From contig OX419757.1 in the NCBI GenBank assembly GCA_948567375.1, positions 66,464,001 through 66,528,000 of the forward strand: DNA of 64,000 nt, given 5' to 3'. Source of the stretch: Lunularia cruciata (lineage: Eukaryota > Streptophyta > Marchantiopsida > Lunulariales > Lunulariaceae). Both the position numbers and the translations under genes were made by a program. Below, piece after piece: positions 45,841-59,010 of the stretch. The number at the start of each line of letters is the position of its first letter. Within the stretch, counting starts at the first letter, position 1. The notes beneath the pieces are model-generated. The model made no database searches and had not been told where the DNA came from. It worked only from the letters and a program-made list of their open reading frames with translations.

Positions 45841-47700
45841 GATTGCTCATGAAGGTGATGGTTTGCTCAATTTCAAGTGCCATTATATTCCAAAGTTTTA
45901 AATCTTTCAAGTGCATTCCACCCTTTCCAAAAGACACAACAGCCTAACTATTAGCAAATTTCCTTGGAAAGTTTTAGTGCAATCTGATAGAAATTAAGAA
46001 ATGATGAACTTTATACCAAGTTACTAAGAGAATCTAGTTTTTTGTGGTGATTTACTTTACCAGTTTCTATAAATTCTAGCTCAATGCATGTAGTAGATCT
46101 CAAACTTGAAATTTTTCCCAAAATTAACTTGCGGTCCATCTCACATAATCTCTCTAATTCCTCTCATGTGTACAAGAAGCACAACATCATTTCAAGAACA
46201 TCATAATGAATTATATGTTACACAAGTTGTCTAAATTTTCAAATATGATTTTAGCACTTTCCTCCCCTAATATTCTATCTAGATGATATCTCACAGCTTC
46301 CTTTTGTCTAAAATACAATTGTATGTGGAAAAGTCTCTTGCTTTCTAAAGAGTTCTTGGCAACAAAAAAATGTGACTTGGCTTATCTCTCACTCAATATG
46401 CACCTCTGATGACTATTAAGATAAAAAAACTATGGATTAAAAATGCAAGGAACTGAACTACATCACACTCTTCCAATGCTGAAGATCCAAACCATCTCCC
46501 AAGACTCAAACATCTTCATTCTTGACCAGCAATTTCATCCATCCACTTCCAAAATGCCAAGACAATTACTCTTGTCCTTATGAAATGACATGTTACATTG
46601 TCAACCTTCAAACTCAACATACAAAGCATAAATTTCACATTTGTAAAAACCTTTTATTCCACATAATAAGTGAACTTTCACAAGTCTTGTTATTATCTAA
46701 ATACTTTGATTTCCTTCAATATTTTAATTTATTTACCTTATTTGAATGCATTTATTTGTCCATAGATCACTAACATCATGTTGTTTTTTATGCATCTACA
46801 ATCTTAGATGATATATTATTGAGAGGATGTGAGAAAGATATAGTAGTTTGAAGAAGTAAGGAGAAGCTTACATCACCAATAATGATTTTACAGTGTCATA
46901 AAGAGCTACCACTATTTTTTGGAGTTGGGAGAGTGAGAGAGTAAGAGGTGAGGAGATAAGAGAGAGTGATGCTAGAGAGAGAGGAAAACTTAATAGAGAG
47001 AGAATATCTAGTTTTTGAAAGGGAGAGGAGTCTAGTAGATAAGGAGCATCTTGGAAACTCTTAGTAGCTCCCTTATAAAGATTCAGAGTGGACACAAACT
47101 TTGTTATTGACTTTTACATTGAGGAGTAGTCATCTTAAAGATTATAGTTAGATTCATATGAATTTTTAGTTTGGTTATTTTAGTATCCACTTTGCATCCC
47201 TTGGAAAGGTAATATATTTGGACCCGCATTTCAATGTGAATTTATTTCTTATTTTCACACCTTAGTATAGTCCTATCTTAGCCTTAGTCATAGAGATGAT
47301 CAAGCCTCATAAACTACTTTGTTATATCTATTTAGTTGTACATTTCATGTCAATTTGTGCATACACATACCTATTCTTTAACCCCTTGTTTTCTTAAATT
47401 TCTAGATTATTTTTTTTCATTTTCCTTCAGAAATATTGCTTGTTAAATATTTTATACACTCTTGTCTAAATTGTGTTTTTTGAAATGTCATGTTTAAGGT
47501 TTGTAAATCCAAGGTAGACTAGCACACACCAATACATACCAATGCACATCATCTTTTCCTAGTGCACACTTGGTGTAGACCCAACCCAATGCACCCCACT
47601 AAACATATCATTTTCCCAATGCAGACAGAATGTAGTAGACCCAATCCACTCCAGCCCACCACAATAAACATCCCATCATCCCAAATATAGTGCATACAGA
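45841..47700. other. no supported gene
   Basis: AT-rich sequence with short frames and an AGAG-rich stretch (46920-47000). Between 47530 and 47670 a phrase like CCCAATGCACC/AGTAGACCCAA recurs three times, probably a degenerate local repeat. Confidence 0.4.
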
Positions 47701-49300
47701 GCAAGTACCAGCTCTGATTAATGTAAAATTTATACTTGTTGACTCATTTTGTCAATCAAAACCCTTGAGAGCATAAAAGAACACAAAAAATAGAATTGAA
47801 CAAAAATAGAATAAAATTTTCTATTCACTCAAATCCATATGTTACAACTTATATACACTAGGAGAATAAATCTTACTATCATTTGCAGTTAAAGTGCAAG
47901 AGGTGTAGTATGGTTTTGGAAATTTAGTATCATTGTGGTAACTATTATATGATGTAATCTCTTTGAGGGAGGAATGCTATTATATTTTTTAACCTCCTCA
48001 AGAGATTTCCTTGTTTGTGCTTATCAAAGAATCATAAAATGGAAGCACTTTGAGTTTTCTTCTATTCTTCATATAAATTTTCTTTACTTTAGATCATTTT
48101 TCTAAAAGCAACATCTTTTTGGAGCTTCTCCATCTTTGTGATTTTTTGAACTTCAATTTGCATCTATCTCTAGCTTTTATGGACTCACTCTTCAATTTGG
48201 CATATATAACAAGGTACTACAAGAAAATGGCAACTATATGTGCCATTTTGGAATATTCTTCACAAACCTTCCTCCTTTGTTGTGATTCTCTATTCACTTC
48301 TCCTTCTTTGTCTTCTTCTTGTGAAGATTTCCAACAAGGAGTATACTCATCATTTCAAATAGCTTTCACCTTTGGAACATATTCACCCCCCAATTTAGAA
48401 GGCAATTGACTTTGTTCTTCTAGACTCTAAATACCCTCTTCGTTTAGTGGTTATGTATTAATTAGATACACTTGTAAAAGGAATGGTTGGTTGGTTCTTG
48501 AAAATGGGGATGTCCTCTCTAAAAACATTATCTTTCTCATTTGTAACTTCTGATCTCAATCTAATTTTTTCACCTTAACCCATTGGTTCAATGTATTCAT
48601 GTCATTTCCAATTCACATACTCACAAGCGCCAATGGCGGGATGTGAGCTCTACATCCAAACATGATATAAATTCCACCAAAATAGAGACAGATGATTTAG
48701 TTTTTCCTCTATGGTTCTTCATCCATGTTTCAACTCCTTATCCATGCGACCTTCTCTTGTGCATTTTTCCTTCTACTCTATAGCATATTTGTAGGATGTC
48801 ATATATCTTGCACAGTTTTCTTTACAATTTCTCTCTTGTCATTGACTCAAGAAACCACTCCAATGCTTCACAAGATATGTGGTCATATACCAAAATGTTG
48901 TGCTCTTTTGGACAGGCTTTTTTGCAAGTACTCCAATGACTCTGATTGGAATGCTTGGGTTTATCCAAGTAGTCTAAATTTTGGCATAATGATTAGGGAT
49001 GATCCATTTTCACTTTGCTTCCCACCAAAGGCACGAATGAAACCATATTAAAGAGCTCAAAGGAATCCATCAATTTTTTATGGAGTGGAATGGGATAGGG
49101 ATGAGAGTAAATGGGAGGAAAAAGAATGACTATGTGGATTGAAGGAGAGGGAGAAAATTCTATAGTTTTTACTTTTACAAACTCAACAACACTAGACCCC
49201 ATAATCTTAATGTCAAAGAGCAGAAATCATAGAATCAATTTGTGACAAGAGTGAACCATGGAATCAAACACAATGAAATCCATTTGCAATGAGAGTGAAC
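47700..49300 (-). mobile_element. possible copia remnant, very decayed
   Basis: At 47700-47720 the minus strand reads ATCAGAGCTGGTA, like the copia leader next to the tRNA-Met primer site, with an LTR-like TATATAAG box near 47850. Further up, minus-strand frames include MFGCRAHIP (about 48660), like the copia integrase FGCRA motif. Everything else is too broken to read. Low certainty. Confidence 0.25.
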
Positions 49301-49306
49301 CATGAC

Positions 49307-49550
49307 TTTGAAAGATTGGGGAAGGAACGAGTTCTACACTATGTGCTAAAAGATCTACCACTTTGAAATGAAAATAAACAAATTTTAGAAATCTACATGC
49401 AGCATGTTTTGATCATTTCTCCTTTCTCTCTTTTTGAAAGATTGGGGAAGGAACGAGTTCTACACTATGTGCTAAAAGATCTACCACTTTGAAATGAAAA
49501 TAAACAAATTTTAGAAATCTACATGCAGCATGTTTTGATCATTTCTCCTT
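49307..49550. repeat. perfect tandem duplication, 2 x 118 bases
   Basis: 49307-49424 and 49433-49550 are identical over 118 bases by eye, separated by TCTCTCTT. Everything around has diverged, so the duplication is recent, or an assembly effect. Confidence 0.95.
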
Positions 49551-50522
49551 CTTCTGCCGTGCACTAACTTTATTAATATAAATTGGGTCAGAACCCTCAA
49601 CTCATCCATCCCTTCGACAAAAGGTTAGACTGCCTATACAATTTTCTTCATCTATAAAAAGGTTTTACATGCAACGTTCAAATATTGTTCATTCCGCTTT
49701 ATAGGTCTTCCCGTCCTTCGTGTTTTCTACGCGGTCACCTTCCTCCTTTATAGGTTCTTGTAAAACAATTTACGGATATCACCCCGCTGACCGTAGTCAT
49801 CCTAGTCATCCCGCATAAATGATGAATGAAAGATTGTGAGATACAAAGTTCTTTGAGGAGTCTGATGAGGATATACTTTCTTAATAGACCGGAAGCAAAT
49901 ACTAAGAAATTCAGTGATTTAATAAGTGGATCAGGCGGTACAGGTTATGTACAACTCCAAGAACACCAATTACTAAGAAGTCAATGATTTAATAACTGGA
50001 TCAGGCAGTACGGTTTATGTACAACTCCAAGAACACCAATATGAGATACTGTAAAAGAATCTAGAAAGTTAATCCATAGAATTCTCGTCCCCGGAGAGAA
50101 GGATTACCATGGCACAAGGTCCACCTCCAGTTCCGGGACTTACTACAATCAGAAACAGCCTAAGAAATAGAAGTTCTTGATTCTATAGGATGGCGATTCT
50201 CCGTTGATGCTATGGTGTCCCATCTCTATTTATCCCTCTATGACAACATCCACAACTATAAACGCTGCTCATGTCAAAATCTGCTACTCGATCAAGCAAT
50301 TCAAACTGGACGAATGCTGGACGTGACCTTCAGAAATGTATATACCGACATGTAGTCGGTCAAGAAGAAAACCGATGAAAGGAGTTCTGCTTTAACAATG
50401 TTGGCCCACTTGCTCTACTGCTTTAACAATGTTGGCTCACTTGGTCTAGAGTTGGAAGATTCAGTTCTCTTTCCGCATGCTACAGGAGAGAGAATCTAAC
50501 CTCGCTTTGTCGAGTCTAGCCT

Positions 50523-51250
50523 TCAGGGTCCCTTTTCGATTCTGAGTTTATCTTTCCCTTCACTATCACAAATCCCGTCCTCAACGAGTGAGGTCAAAAC
50601 TTTGGTGCTGACATCAAGAGCATAATCCCAACAATTCCTAATAATGAGATTATAATCTAATGGATGGTCCTCCAGCGTTTCTAAGACCGTTGCTAATTCG
50701 ATCCGCACATCGCATTCCGATTTTGCGACGACATTGTCTGCGAACATCTTCCCCGGCTCTAACAGTTTATGCTGACCCCAGCTGGATTATCAGGAGCGTC
50801 TCCTCCTTTTTCAGCCACTATGCCCAAAAGCGTGGGTTTGGTTTCATCCTTTAGGTAGAAGTTTTCATCATCCATTTCCTCCAGAGAGAAGACTATGATT
50901 ACGAAGTCGTGATTTTTAGCGCGGGAAGGTGCGCGGAAGCATCCGGTAGGATCTCCCGGTCCATATTTGAATAATCTTGTCATGGTATTGTTGATTTTCT
51001 CACGGCAATAATTTATAGATAGTACTCTCGCCGTACCCCGGGTTCTGATCTTCTTCCTCTGTGAGGGTGAGATGGAGAAAAAATCCAAAAAAATTGTATC
51101 TACGGTGTTACAAAGCTCGCCAGTTACCGTTTTCGCTAGAGATGGTGACGAAGAGTGAAAAGCTTTACGGAGATCTTGCACATGGGTGGTGGGCTTGCGA
51201 GAAGAGCATATACTACTCGAAAACATGTCTCCAGATTTTGATGCCTTCAA
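50523..51250 (-). pseudogene. NCWDYA-family protein, P3 copy, frameshifted
   Basis: From 51250 the frame gives the family N-terminus (MFSSSICSS at about 51226, ARVLSINYCREK, KNHDFVIIVFSLEE with the conserved His) and runs to about 50762. A one-base deletion near 50768, relative to P1 and P2, then shifts the frame. The second half resumes at 50747: MFADNVVAKSECDVRIELAT, then RNCWDYALDV with the conserved Cys, ending with KDKLRIEKGP at 50523. Both candidate catalytic residues are present, so only the shift (and a shortened tail) marks it as broken. A sequencing error is an alternative explanation. Confidence 0.65.
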
Positions 51251-51489
51251 TCTTCAATCAATGATTTCAGCTACTCGGGTCCGAAAACTTTGTAAGAACG
51301 AATAGCAACTGTCAGCAATGTACATTCATCGCATCCTCGTCAAATACACCGCATCCATTCAGAGTTTTGAGAAAAACGTCACGCTAATGAGCAAAAAAGT
51401 GGAGTATCTCCTAATGTAGTTATCCATTCTAGAGTCACGACATTTCACAGTCACGGCACTAGCGAATAGCAGAGACGATTAGAATTTCA

Positions 51490-51720
51490 TATTCATGTAA
51501 AGTTAACATTGAAGACTAACAAGTCCATGGGATGCGTCACCATGCGGCATTGCTAGTCATGCCCACGATGCAAAATACGCAGCTTTCTGCTATGAGGAAG
51601 GTTCAAATTACCACGGTATGTGATGAGAGGCGAGGCTTGCACTAGGAGTAATTGTTCTACGCTGCTGGTATTTCGATGATTTGAACTCCAACTCTCCAGG
51701 AAACTCTCCAAAATAGCAAT
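51490..51720 (-). pseudogene. conserved upstream exon-like frame, P3 copy
   Basis: After the acceptor-like CTTCCAG (ending at 51721) a minus-strand frame carries LLLVQASP, GNLNLPHSRKLRILHRGHD and MDLLVF, matching P2. A one-base difference near 51690 and a stop near 51552 interrupt it. Confidence 0.4.
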
Positions 51721-51960
51721 CTGGAAGAACAGAAAACAACTCAAAGTCTGTACTCCATTTCCGGAAACAGCTCAGCTCGTACAAATGTACATATGATTAT
51801 ATACAATATTTCATATGTTTCATTGCAACGTAGGGGATCGTAATCAACGTATAACGTCGCAGACTGTTATCCTTCTCTTGTGCTCGGAAAGCTACATTGT
51901 CGTTTTGGATTGGAAATGACCAGACGCAGACACGGCCTCTCTGACGTTGAAAATGAGGCC

Positions 51961-53600
51961 GCGTCCCGACTTTCAGTCAAAGGGGTTGTATCCGATTACA
52001 CATAAGAGGAACCTCCACTCCCGCATCTAAACTATCTAAGCTATGCAAAAAGTATAGTCTATAAACAATTGGAGTATAAAAGAAGCATCATCTAGTATGA
52101 TGGCTCTTCTATCGATTGCACAAGCATTTATTGATTGCACAAGCATTGGCTTGTGCAATAGACCCTTGATGTCTAGAATATGCAATACCTAGTCTAATTA
52201 ATTCCAAGGCTAAAAGAACAAAGAAGTGACCTCATTGCATAACTCTATATCTGGAGACCTTGCTTGCTACCGCTCTCCTCACAGCACATCTAAGAGGAAG
52301 GGTGATCACTCCCCAACACTGTGCATTCCGTGTAGGGTCTGGAATCACAATATACACTATTGTAACCTGATCATCTTGGACCAGGTATAAGTTGCCCTGA
52401 CTTGTGACATCGGCAAAGCATATGAACAACCCCTCCAAGCAGCGTATCTACTCTCTCGTGCCATGGCAAACACTATATCCATGATAGCATCATGGGTAGC
52501 TATCCAAAGTCCTTCAAAAGGACACCATGTCATATAGACTGCTATTGCATCTAGTGAAACACACTCACAAGTGAGTAATGAAAATACAGATGGGTGCAAA
52601 CCTAGACGTAACCAAACCTAGACGTAACCTCATCATTATAGATAAAGTAGCTAGTGCAATTCAAATGCCATAGTGCACCATCAAGCTGGGATCCAAGAGC
52701 TTGCACCCTTGCCATAGCAAGAGCAAAAATGTGCTCAAGTAGCACAAGGAATGGATGAGTCAACTAAAAGAGAATTTAATGACTGTTGAAATTGTCACTC
52801 CATCAAGGAAGACTGCAAACCTTTGGTCCAATTTGACAGTAGAGAAGCAAAGGATGGAAGGTCCTTTCATGCCCATGAAGATATACCATCTCATGTTTGC
52901 TGCAATAACCCCTAAGAGAAAAAGGTAACTCCTCCACCTCACCTCCAAGATTGGCCTATCAATAACCACAAAACAAGAGGAAAGTAGAGGTGCCAAAAGA
53001 GCTCAACTACCCAAAAATGCTATAGGTGTTACCTCCTCCATAGATAGTATGCCTTCTCCTCCACACAAGGTTGGTAGAGATGTTTGTCTACTTGCAAAAT
53101 CCTATGTTGCGCACTCAAATGACCCTAGTCCAATGGTATCACCAAAGAACACCCATAATACTCCTATCAAACATTCTCAAATGTGTTATTCTTATCATAA
53201 AAGGGAGAATCGTGCAAAGAAGGTAGGTTGGTCAACAAACAATACTAGAGGAGCGTATACCAAATGCCATCTATGGATCTCCTAATAGAAGAAAGTCATC
53301 CATATGAAGAATATCATTTACAAGGGCTGCATCTAGGAATCATGTGACAAAATCCTTGGATCTTATTTGCACTCCAAGTATATGGAGGGCCATACATGGA
53401 TGTGATACATCCCTCTAAAATATGGAGGTGAGGAGGAATACCTAAAGGACAGGATGCACTACACTTTGACACCTTGACTCTCAAGCCTACAAAATGAAGC
53501 TTAGTAGTCAAGAAGAAGAAGATGACACCAAAGTTCACAAAATAATAGTACGTGACATTAGTACTAATCTTGCTCTGATATGTTGGAAGAAGAATGTGTA
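51961..53600. other. unassigned region with long open stretches on both strands
   Basis: On plus, one frame from ATG 52779 to TAA 53283-53285 is open for 168 codons apart from one TAA at about 52927. On minus, 52599-52357 and 52438-52232 join by a shift into a frame with ARESRYAAWRGCSYA and LYLVQDDQVTIVYIVIPD. I recognise neither. The minus-strand one looks more protein-like. Could be a decayed host gene or retroelement. Confidence 0.25.
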
Positions 53601-54461
53601 CAAGTTTTAGGTTGAGTCTAACTTCACATTGATTTAAAAATGATCATAAAATAAACCTTGGTTGCCAAACACTAAGCACTAGAAACATTAGCTTGTGACA
53701 CTATATCAACAACATACAAAAGCAAACATTACATAGATCATTGTAATCAAAGAGACACTTAATATCTAATTCTTAATAAGCAATATTTGCCTTATATTAA
53801 ATGACATCAAGCTAATTCTTGCCAACTACAAGAAGTAGTTGCCATGATGGTCCATATCAATCTACTAACTAAATTAAATAGTTACCCAGTTGCATAGCAA
53901 GATTTTAGGCATATTAGCTGCAACCCATGGTTGATATGGGTTCCAAGTAGCAAAAAATAACGTATATGATATTTGAATCTTAAGCATTTATTTTCAATGT
54001 TCTTGTGTGTTATTTCACTTGTACAACTATTATGAAAATTGTATAGTTATGAATTGCATGACTAAAAGGAATATCTCACAAAAATTGACACTACCATTCA
54101 CAAAGGATCCCTTTCACTTTTTAACAAAGATTTGGCTATTAGAATAGAGATACAATCACCCTCATCCATCGATCCTATTGAGAAAGATAAGTATCTATAT
54201 TATATCAAGTCTATGATCAAAGACTAGATATGCTCTCAAGATAGAGTAACAAGAGACTTTGATTGTTGTATGTTGATTGTAAAAATATTTTAAGTATTTC
54301 CAAATGCACCAAACACTTTAATATCCTAAGGATGTGGTAGTTGTTCTAAATGGATGAATTAATTATGTTTGAAATGGATAAATGGCAATGCAATTGGAAA
54401 AAAAGAAAAATTCAAGCTATGTATATTATTGGATAATAATATTTTTTATGTCGAGAGTAAC
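53601..54461. other. AT-rich spacer, no gene
   Basis: Short closed frames only. Nothing supportable. Confidence 0.5.
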
Positions 54462-55500
54462 AACCTAGTGTTGACTTATAAATAGTAAAATGGTAAAAAT
54501 GAGTTGATGCCACAAGGATACAAGTCTGAAATGACTGAAGTGAAGAAAAAGTTTCACAAGTTGCTATTTTTTATTGTTTTTTGTTAACCTTCTTGAGCAA
54601 TAACCGATCCCAATATGAAGGTAAATATATGCTCTATGGCAATCTACAAAAAACTGAAAATATCTTAAATTACACTCAAAAATAATTGTAACCAAAGTTG
54701 CCCTAAAGAGTTGTGCACTTTGCCTCAGAGCCACCAACTTTGCTAGCATTTTCTACCCTTCCCCAAAAGCACACGATCAAAGGGGCTAGATTGGCAACCA
54801 AATGTTTCTGACTCTCGCTTTTGTGTTACTTAAAACTGAACAAATCCATCATCGGGCCACTCCATACATTCAAACTCCAATTGCTAACACTTCTTCTTGG
54901 ATTCAAAAACTGCAATCCTTCAGCAATATTCACACCTCTACATTACACAAACACTTGAAGCCTTACTAGGTGAATATAGATATATCATACTCGACTTTGA
55001 CTTGATACAAAGTTGTATTTGCAAAGTGGACTTGTTTATTATTGGGTCAAATCCTTATGTATAGTTTCTTGTTGCTACACCACTTTGCCCCAAAGGGTCT
55101 CTGATGGCCAAGAAGGTTCCTTGCCAACCTAATTACTCCGCCGCCATCAATTATGGTCTTAGTGTCTCTCTTATCATAATCTAATTGCTTAATTAAGGTT
55201 CTGACAAATGTGTAGAAGGTTTCCATTCTTCCATGGCACATGTACTGCAAGAATTGAATGTCTACCTAAATTACCCCACCGAAGGGTTCTTTGGTCAGAA
55301 ACTTGGCCAAATGACATTTGTCCCAAAAATTATATCAGGCCAAAGTCTTTGATATTGTTCCTAACTTACAAATTTACAAAGTTTCTCCCACTTCCAAGAA
55401 GATGGGTTGAGAGTTTTCAGCAAGTAACTAAAAAGTCCTATGTACAATGGCTGAAAAAAGTAAAAGAAAGTGAACTAATCTAACATGATGATATCCTTTG
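54462..55500 (-). repeat. 3' LTR region of gypsy element G3 (family beta)
   Basis: Matches 61773-62800 along nearly its whole length (for example CCATCATCGGGCCACTCC at 54849 and 62184, and TGTACAATGGCTGAAAA at 55440 and TGTACAATGGCTAAAAA at 62752). On the minus strand it ends in ...GGTTGTTACTCTCGACA at 54452. Exact start unknown. Confidence 0.7.
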
Positions 55501-57660
55501 ATACTTTGGTTGTCTTTGGCACTTCTTCTGATTGGGGTATATTGCTTCCTTGCAACAGTCAAAGTACTTCCTCTTGTTGTTGCAAAGAACTTACTTCCTT
55601 TTGGAGTTGTTGAAGAACCTCCTCCGTATGCTCTCAATAGTGAGTGATCTTTGTAGGTAGGAGTTGTGTACCTTGCTGAACTTTCTAACGGTGTGGCTTT
55701 AGAGCCAAAGGGCAAGCTGGTCTATCTTTTCGTCATCGTATGTTTTCCCTTCAAGCTTTTAGACTTACAGCTTGAGTTCATGTATCTTTGTCTTGGTAGC
55801 ACTCCTTTCACCTTCATCTTGGAGAAGCTCCACAAATTGGTTTTTAACTCCTTCCACTTGCTAGAGTTTCTCTTTCTTCTTCTTCTCAACTTGCAAGCAC
55901 TTTGCCCAAACGTCTTCCTTTGCCTTCTGGTCAAGGAGATCATAAGGAAAAGAAAGAAAATCATAAGGAAAGGAAAGGCTAAGGATCTTGAACATTGGTT
56001 TACCAAGCGATATTTGGACCTATTGTGGTGCTCCCATTTTACAAAAAATGGTTTTGTCAATCAAGTCAAGCTTAAGTGTTTGGAAACCACCACATCGCAA
56101 ATGAAATGGTCAAGAAGGAAAATTGAGATTCACTAGCCTGAACTCATGGAGCAAGTTTTGAATTAAAAGCATACACAAATGAAAGGACAAATAGAGTTAT
56201 TTAAGATATTTATAAACAAAAAGTCTATTTTGGAGGATAATGTTATCAATTTCAAAAAGAGAATGCTAAATATAACAAATTTCATTTCAAAAAAGATATT
56301 GTGAACTCTAGATCTGAATGAATTTTCCAAAATAGTTTGACATGGATTTGTTCAAAAAAACCAGATTTTGGATTTTGGGGGAATGCCTTTGTTTTGAATA
56401 TATATAACATATAGAAATCTCAAATCTATCTCAAATTGGAATTCATCTCTGTCAAGTAAAGAAATATTATCAGTGTTCACATACTTTTTAGTGAATTTCA
56501 TCTGATTTTGTGAGAGTCCCTTGAGAGGCAAAGACTCACCATGCACTTGCTCAGAACTAAATATAGGTAACATCTTAAAGAAAATTAAATACCAGGATTA
56601 TAGAAATGTAAAATAATATTTCTGATTTTCCTTTTAACTTTTAATAAATTTCCTTATAACCAATATATAGTCATCCCATTCTTAATTGGCCCAACTCCAA
56701 TTTTATTTAGCCCAACTCCTTCTCTTGGCTCTATTGGACAAAAGCAAGGAATGCATTCTTTTCCTCCTTGAACACTTCCTCCACCAAGTGTAAAATGTTC
56801 CAAAGATAGGAGAACCTCCCAAGAGAAACACAAGGCTTTGTCCCTCAATACTCCGATGCCCCAAAGGAGCACCTTGTCTTTATTATATATCAAAGAAGAT
56901 TCACTCAAAGAGAACTCTACCCTTGGATCAGATATATGGATTGATGACCTATTAATGAGCTCCAACCTTAGATTAGTTGTATGGATTGGTGACATATTAT
57001 GGATTGGTGACATGTTGATCCTTGTTCCATTTGGTTGGTCAAATAGGTTTGAGTAGAGGGAATTTTTAGAGAATCTTCTTGTTGAAAGCTCAAAATAGCA
57101 TGGATGAGGTACTATTGGAAAGCTATTGTCAAGACAAACATGGCAAGAGAAGACAAAGACTTTTTTCATAAAGGTGAAGAATGCTTTCATATTTTAGGCC
57201 TAATTCATCAATTTAGGCCTCCAAAATTGACTTTGAAGTTTTCAAGGTGTTTTTGACCTTTGCTTTATTAGTGGAAGTGCTATATTGGTAACACCTCTAT
57301 CTATCTACTAAGACCATCATATATAACATCCTTCTAGATATTACCAAGCCAATTTCTACCTCTAGATAATATTTCTAGCTAATTTTATTACAAACCATCT
57401 ACCATTAGCTAGATATATTATCTTGATATATTAGATAATATAAGGCAAAGGTCAAAATAAAAAATTGGCTTGGCTCAATCCTTCCTTCTTCTCAATTGAA
57501 GCAAAGACTTCAACTTCTTCTACATTCTCCATTGAGGTTTCCTTTGCCTCAACGTCAATCTCTTCTTTGTGTCTCTCCAAACACCATCACAAGGTGTCAT
57601 CTCTTCCAAGCCTGAAGAAGATGTTCACCTTAAGTTGGTACATACCCATGTGGTGAAGAA
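55500..57660 (-). pseudogene. coiled-coil ORF between pol and 3' LTR of G3
   Basis: Blocks at 57660-57480, 56770-56690 and 56060-55500 align in order with 63880-63780, 63470-63420 and 63260-62820, which is one continuous charged coiled-coil ORF there. The helical phrase TKTKIHELKL (55800-55770) is typical. The roughly 700 bases between the first two blocks and the 600 between the last two are extra here, so it has been interrupted. The longest open frame (57190-56654, 178 codons) mostly reads another frame and looks accidental except at its end. Function unknown. Confidence 0.5.
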
Positions 57661-57699
57661 ACCCACTTGCTATTTGGGGTTCATTCCTATTAGAATGTC

Positions 57700-59010
57700 C
57701 ATTGCTTGAAGTTACCAACACCCCACCAAAAAAAGGACATGTTATTGTGCAATATGGAACAAGTCTTCATCTGAAACTTGTCCACCAGATCCATGTCCTA
57801 GTCTTTGGTCCTGACTTGATAGAAATTCACATTCATGTGATGTATTCCTTTCCAAAATTGCACCATATAGGTGAATTCTTGCAATAAAAAAATCCATTGA
57901 GCAATTCTTCTTGAAAATTTGCCTTCTTCACTAGGTATTTTAGGACATAGTGATCAATGTGGAAGAAAAAATCATAGCCTAGAAAGTAGTGGCAATATGT
58001 TTTGCAAGCATAAACCATGCCCAATTCTTCATTTTTTACAAAATCCTAGCAAATTCAAATTGTTCATGTTTTCTTCTTTGGTACAATTACAGTTGAAAAG
58101 ACCCATTCACTGTTGAGTACAAGAAAAATAATACCAGCCCAAAGGTACTTGTCAATTTCCTCCTTTACCATCAATGAATACTTTGGATTGAGTCTAATTG
58201 CTGTTGTTGCACCAAGACTATCCCTTTGTCTAGATCAATATAATGTTCTCACAAATGGCAAGGAATGCCATCCATTTGCTCTATATTTTGGCAAAGATGT
58301 CGTGGTCTTCTCAAATAGGCCTGCATATCTTTAGAGTTCCTCCAAGGACATCTGTTTGGATATGTTCAAGATTCTTCCTTTTGCTACATTCACTCCTTGA
58401 TAGTTATCCAAATTCACTATTTCTTTGACATCATTCACATAGCTAACTCCAAGGAGTGCCATACTTTCTTTCTCTTCCCTCAAATAGGTACTTCCTTTGG
58501 CTTCTTCCTTGATCTCATAGCATTCTAGATAATTAATTTTGTCTTCTTTGCCTAAGGTAATCTCAAAGCTTTCAGTTGTATCATATATGTATTCTTCCTC
58601 CATAGACAAGGTTTCTCCAAGATACATAACCTTCTTCCAATAAAATGTAATATTTGTAGAATTGGTAGATACCGGGTTTGGAAAGCATAGTGTATATTGA
58701 TGCAAATCCATACTTACTTGGGCACCATATAGCCAAGGTTGGCCAATAAGTAGCAAATACCTTGTTTGGTAATAGGCCAAAGGACAATGTAATCCAAGGA
58801 AAATGCCACACTATCAATGGTGGTCAACACTTGGGATAACATTTCCAATGGTCTCTTGTATTTCTTTCCTAGGATTCATGAGTAGGATTCATGGAGTAGA
58901 TTCAAACATAGTGTATCCTAGTTTCAGCACAATCTCTTTAGTCATACATTGACACTTGATCCAAGATCTATGTGAACAGACTAAATCATACAGCTCTTGA
59001 TCTTGATCTT
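57700..59010 (-). pseudogene. protease, RT start and RNase H end of G3, with the polymerase core deleted
   Basis: Minus strand: an aspartic-protease site IDLGSSVNV (58946-58971); LLLIGQPWLYGAQVSMDLHQ (58740-58690), which is the protease end; and the RT N-terminus IRLNPKYSLMVKEEIDKYL, NSEWVF and IVPKK (58210-58080). The next recognisable motif, about 60 bases on, is ELGMVYACKTYCHYFLGY and HIDHYVLKYLVKKANF (58030-57900), the end of RNase H. The RT palm with its YxDD motif and the first RNase H half are therefore missing. LGMVYA and LKYLV wording is typical of Tat/Athila-like, non-chromodomain gypsy elements. No integrase is seen. Confidence 0.75.

Larger units (their letters stand above)
49820..51960 (-). 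repeat. P3 copy of the duplicated gene-bearing unit
   Basis: Matches P1 from 7440 to about 9830 in the same orientation, and P2 inverted. It lacks the distal 1.2 kb (P1 6215-7430). It has its own tandem duplications: about 70 bases at 49901-49970/49972-50040 and 31 bases at 50389-50419/50420-50450. Confidence 0.75.

Noticed and set aside
48119-49051. Plus-strand frames of 96-108 codons at 48.1-49.05 kb
   Set aside because: Low-complexity Ser/Leu/Phe composition typical of the antisense of charged coding sequence; possibly the back of a very decayed copia remnant.
56654-57190. 178-codon minus frame, long for the region
   Set aside because: Most of it has no counterpart in the related 62.8-64.0 kb copy, and its end reads a different frame from the coiled-coil ORF. 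Likely accidental.
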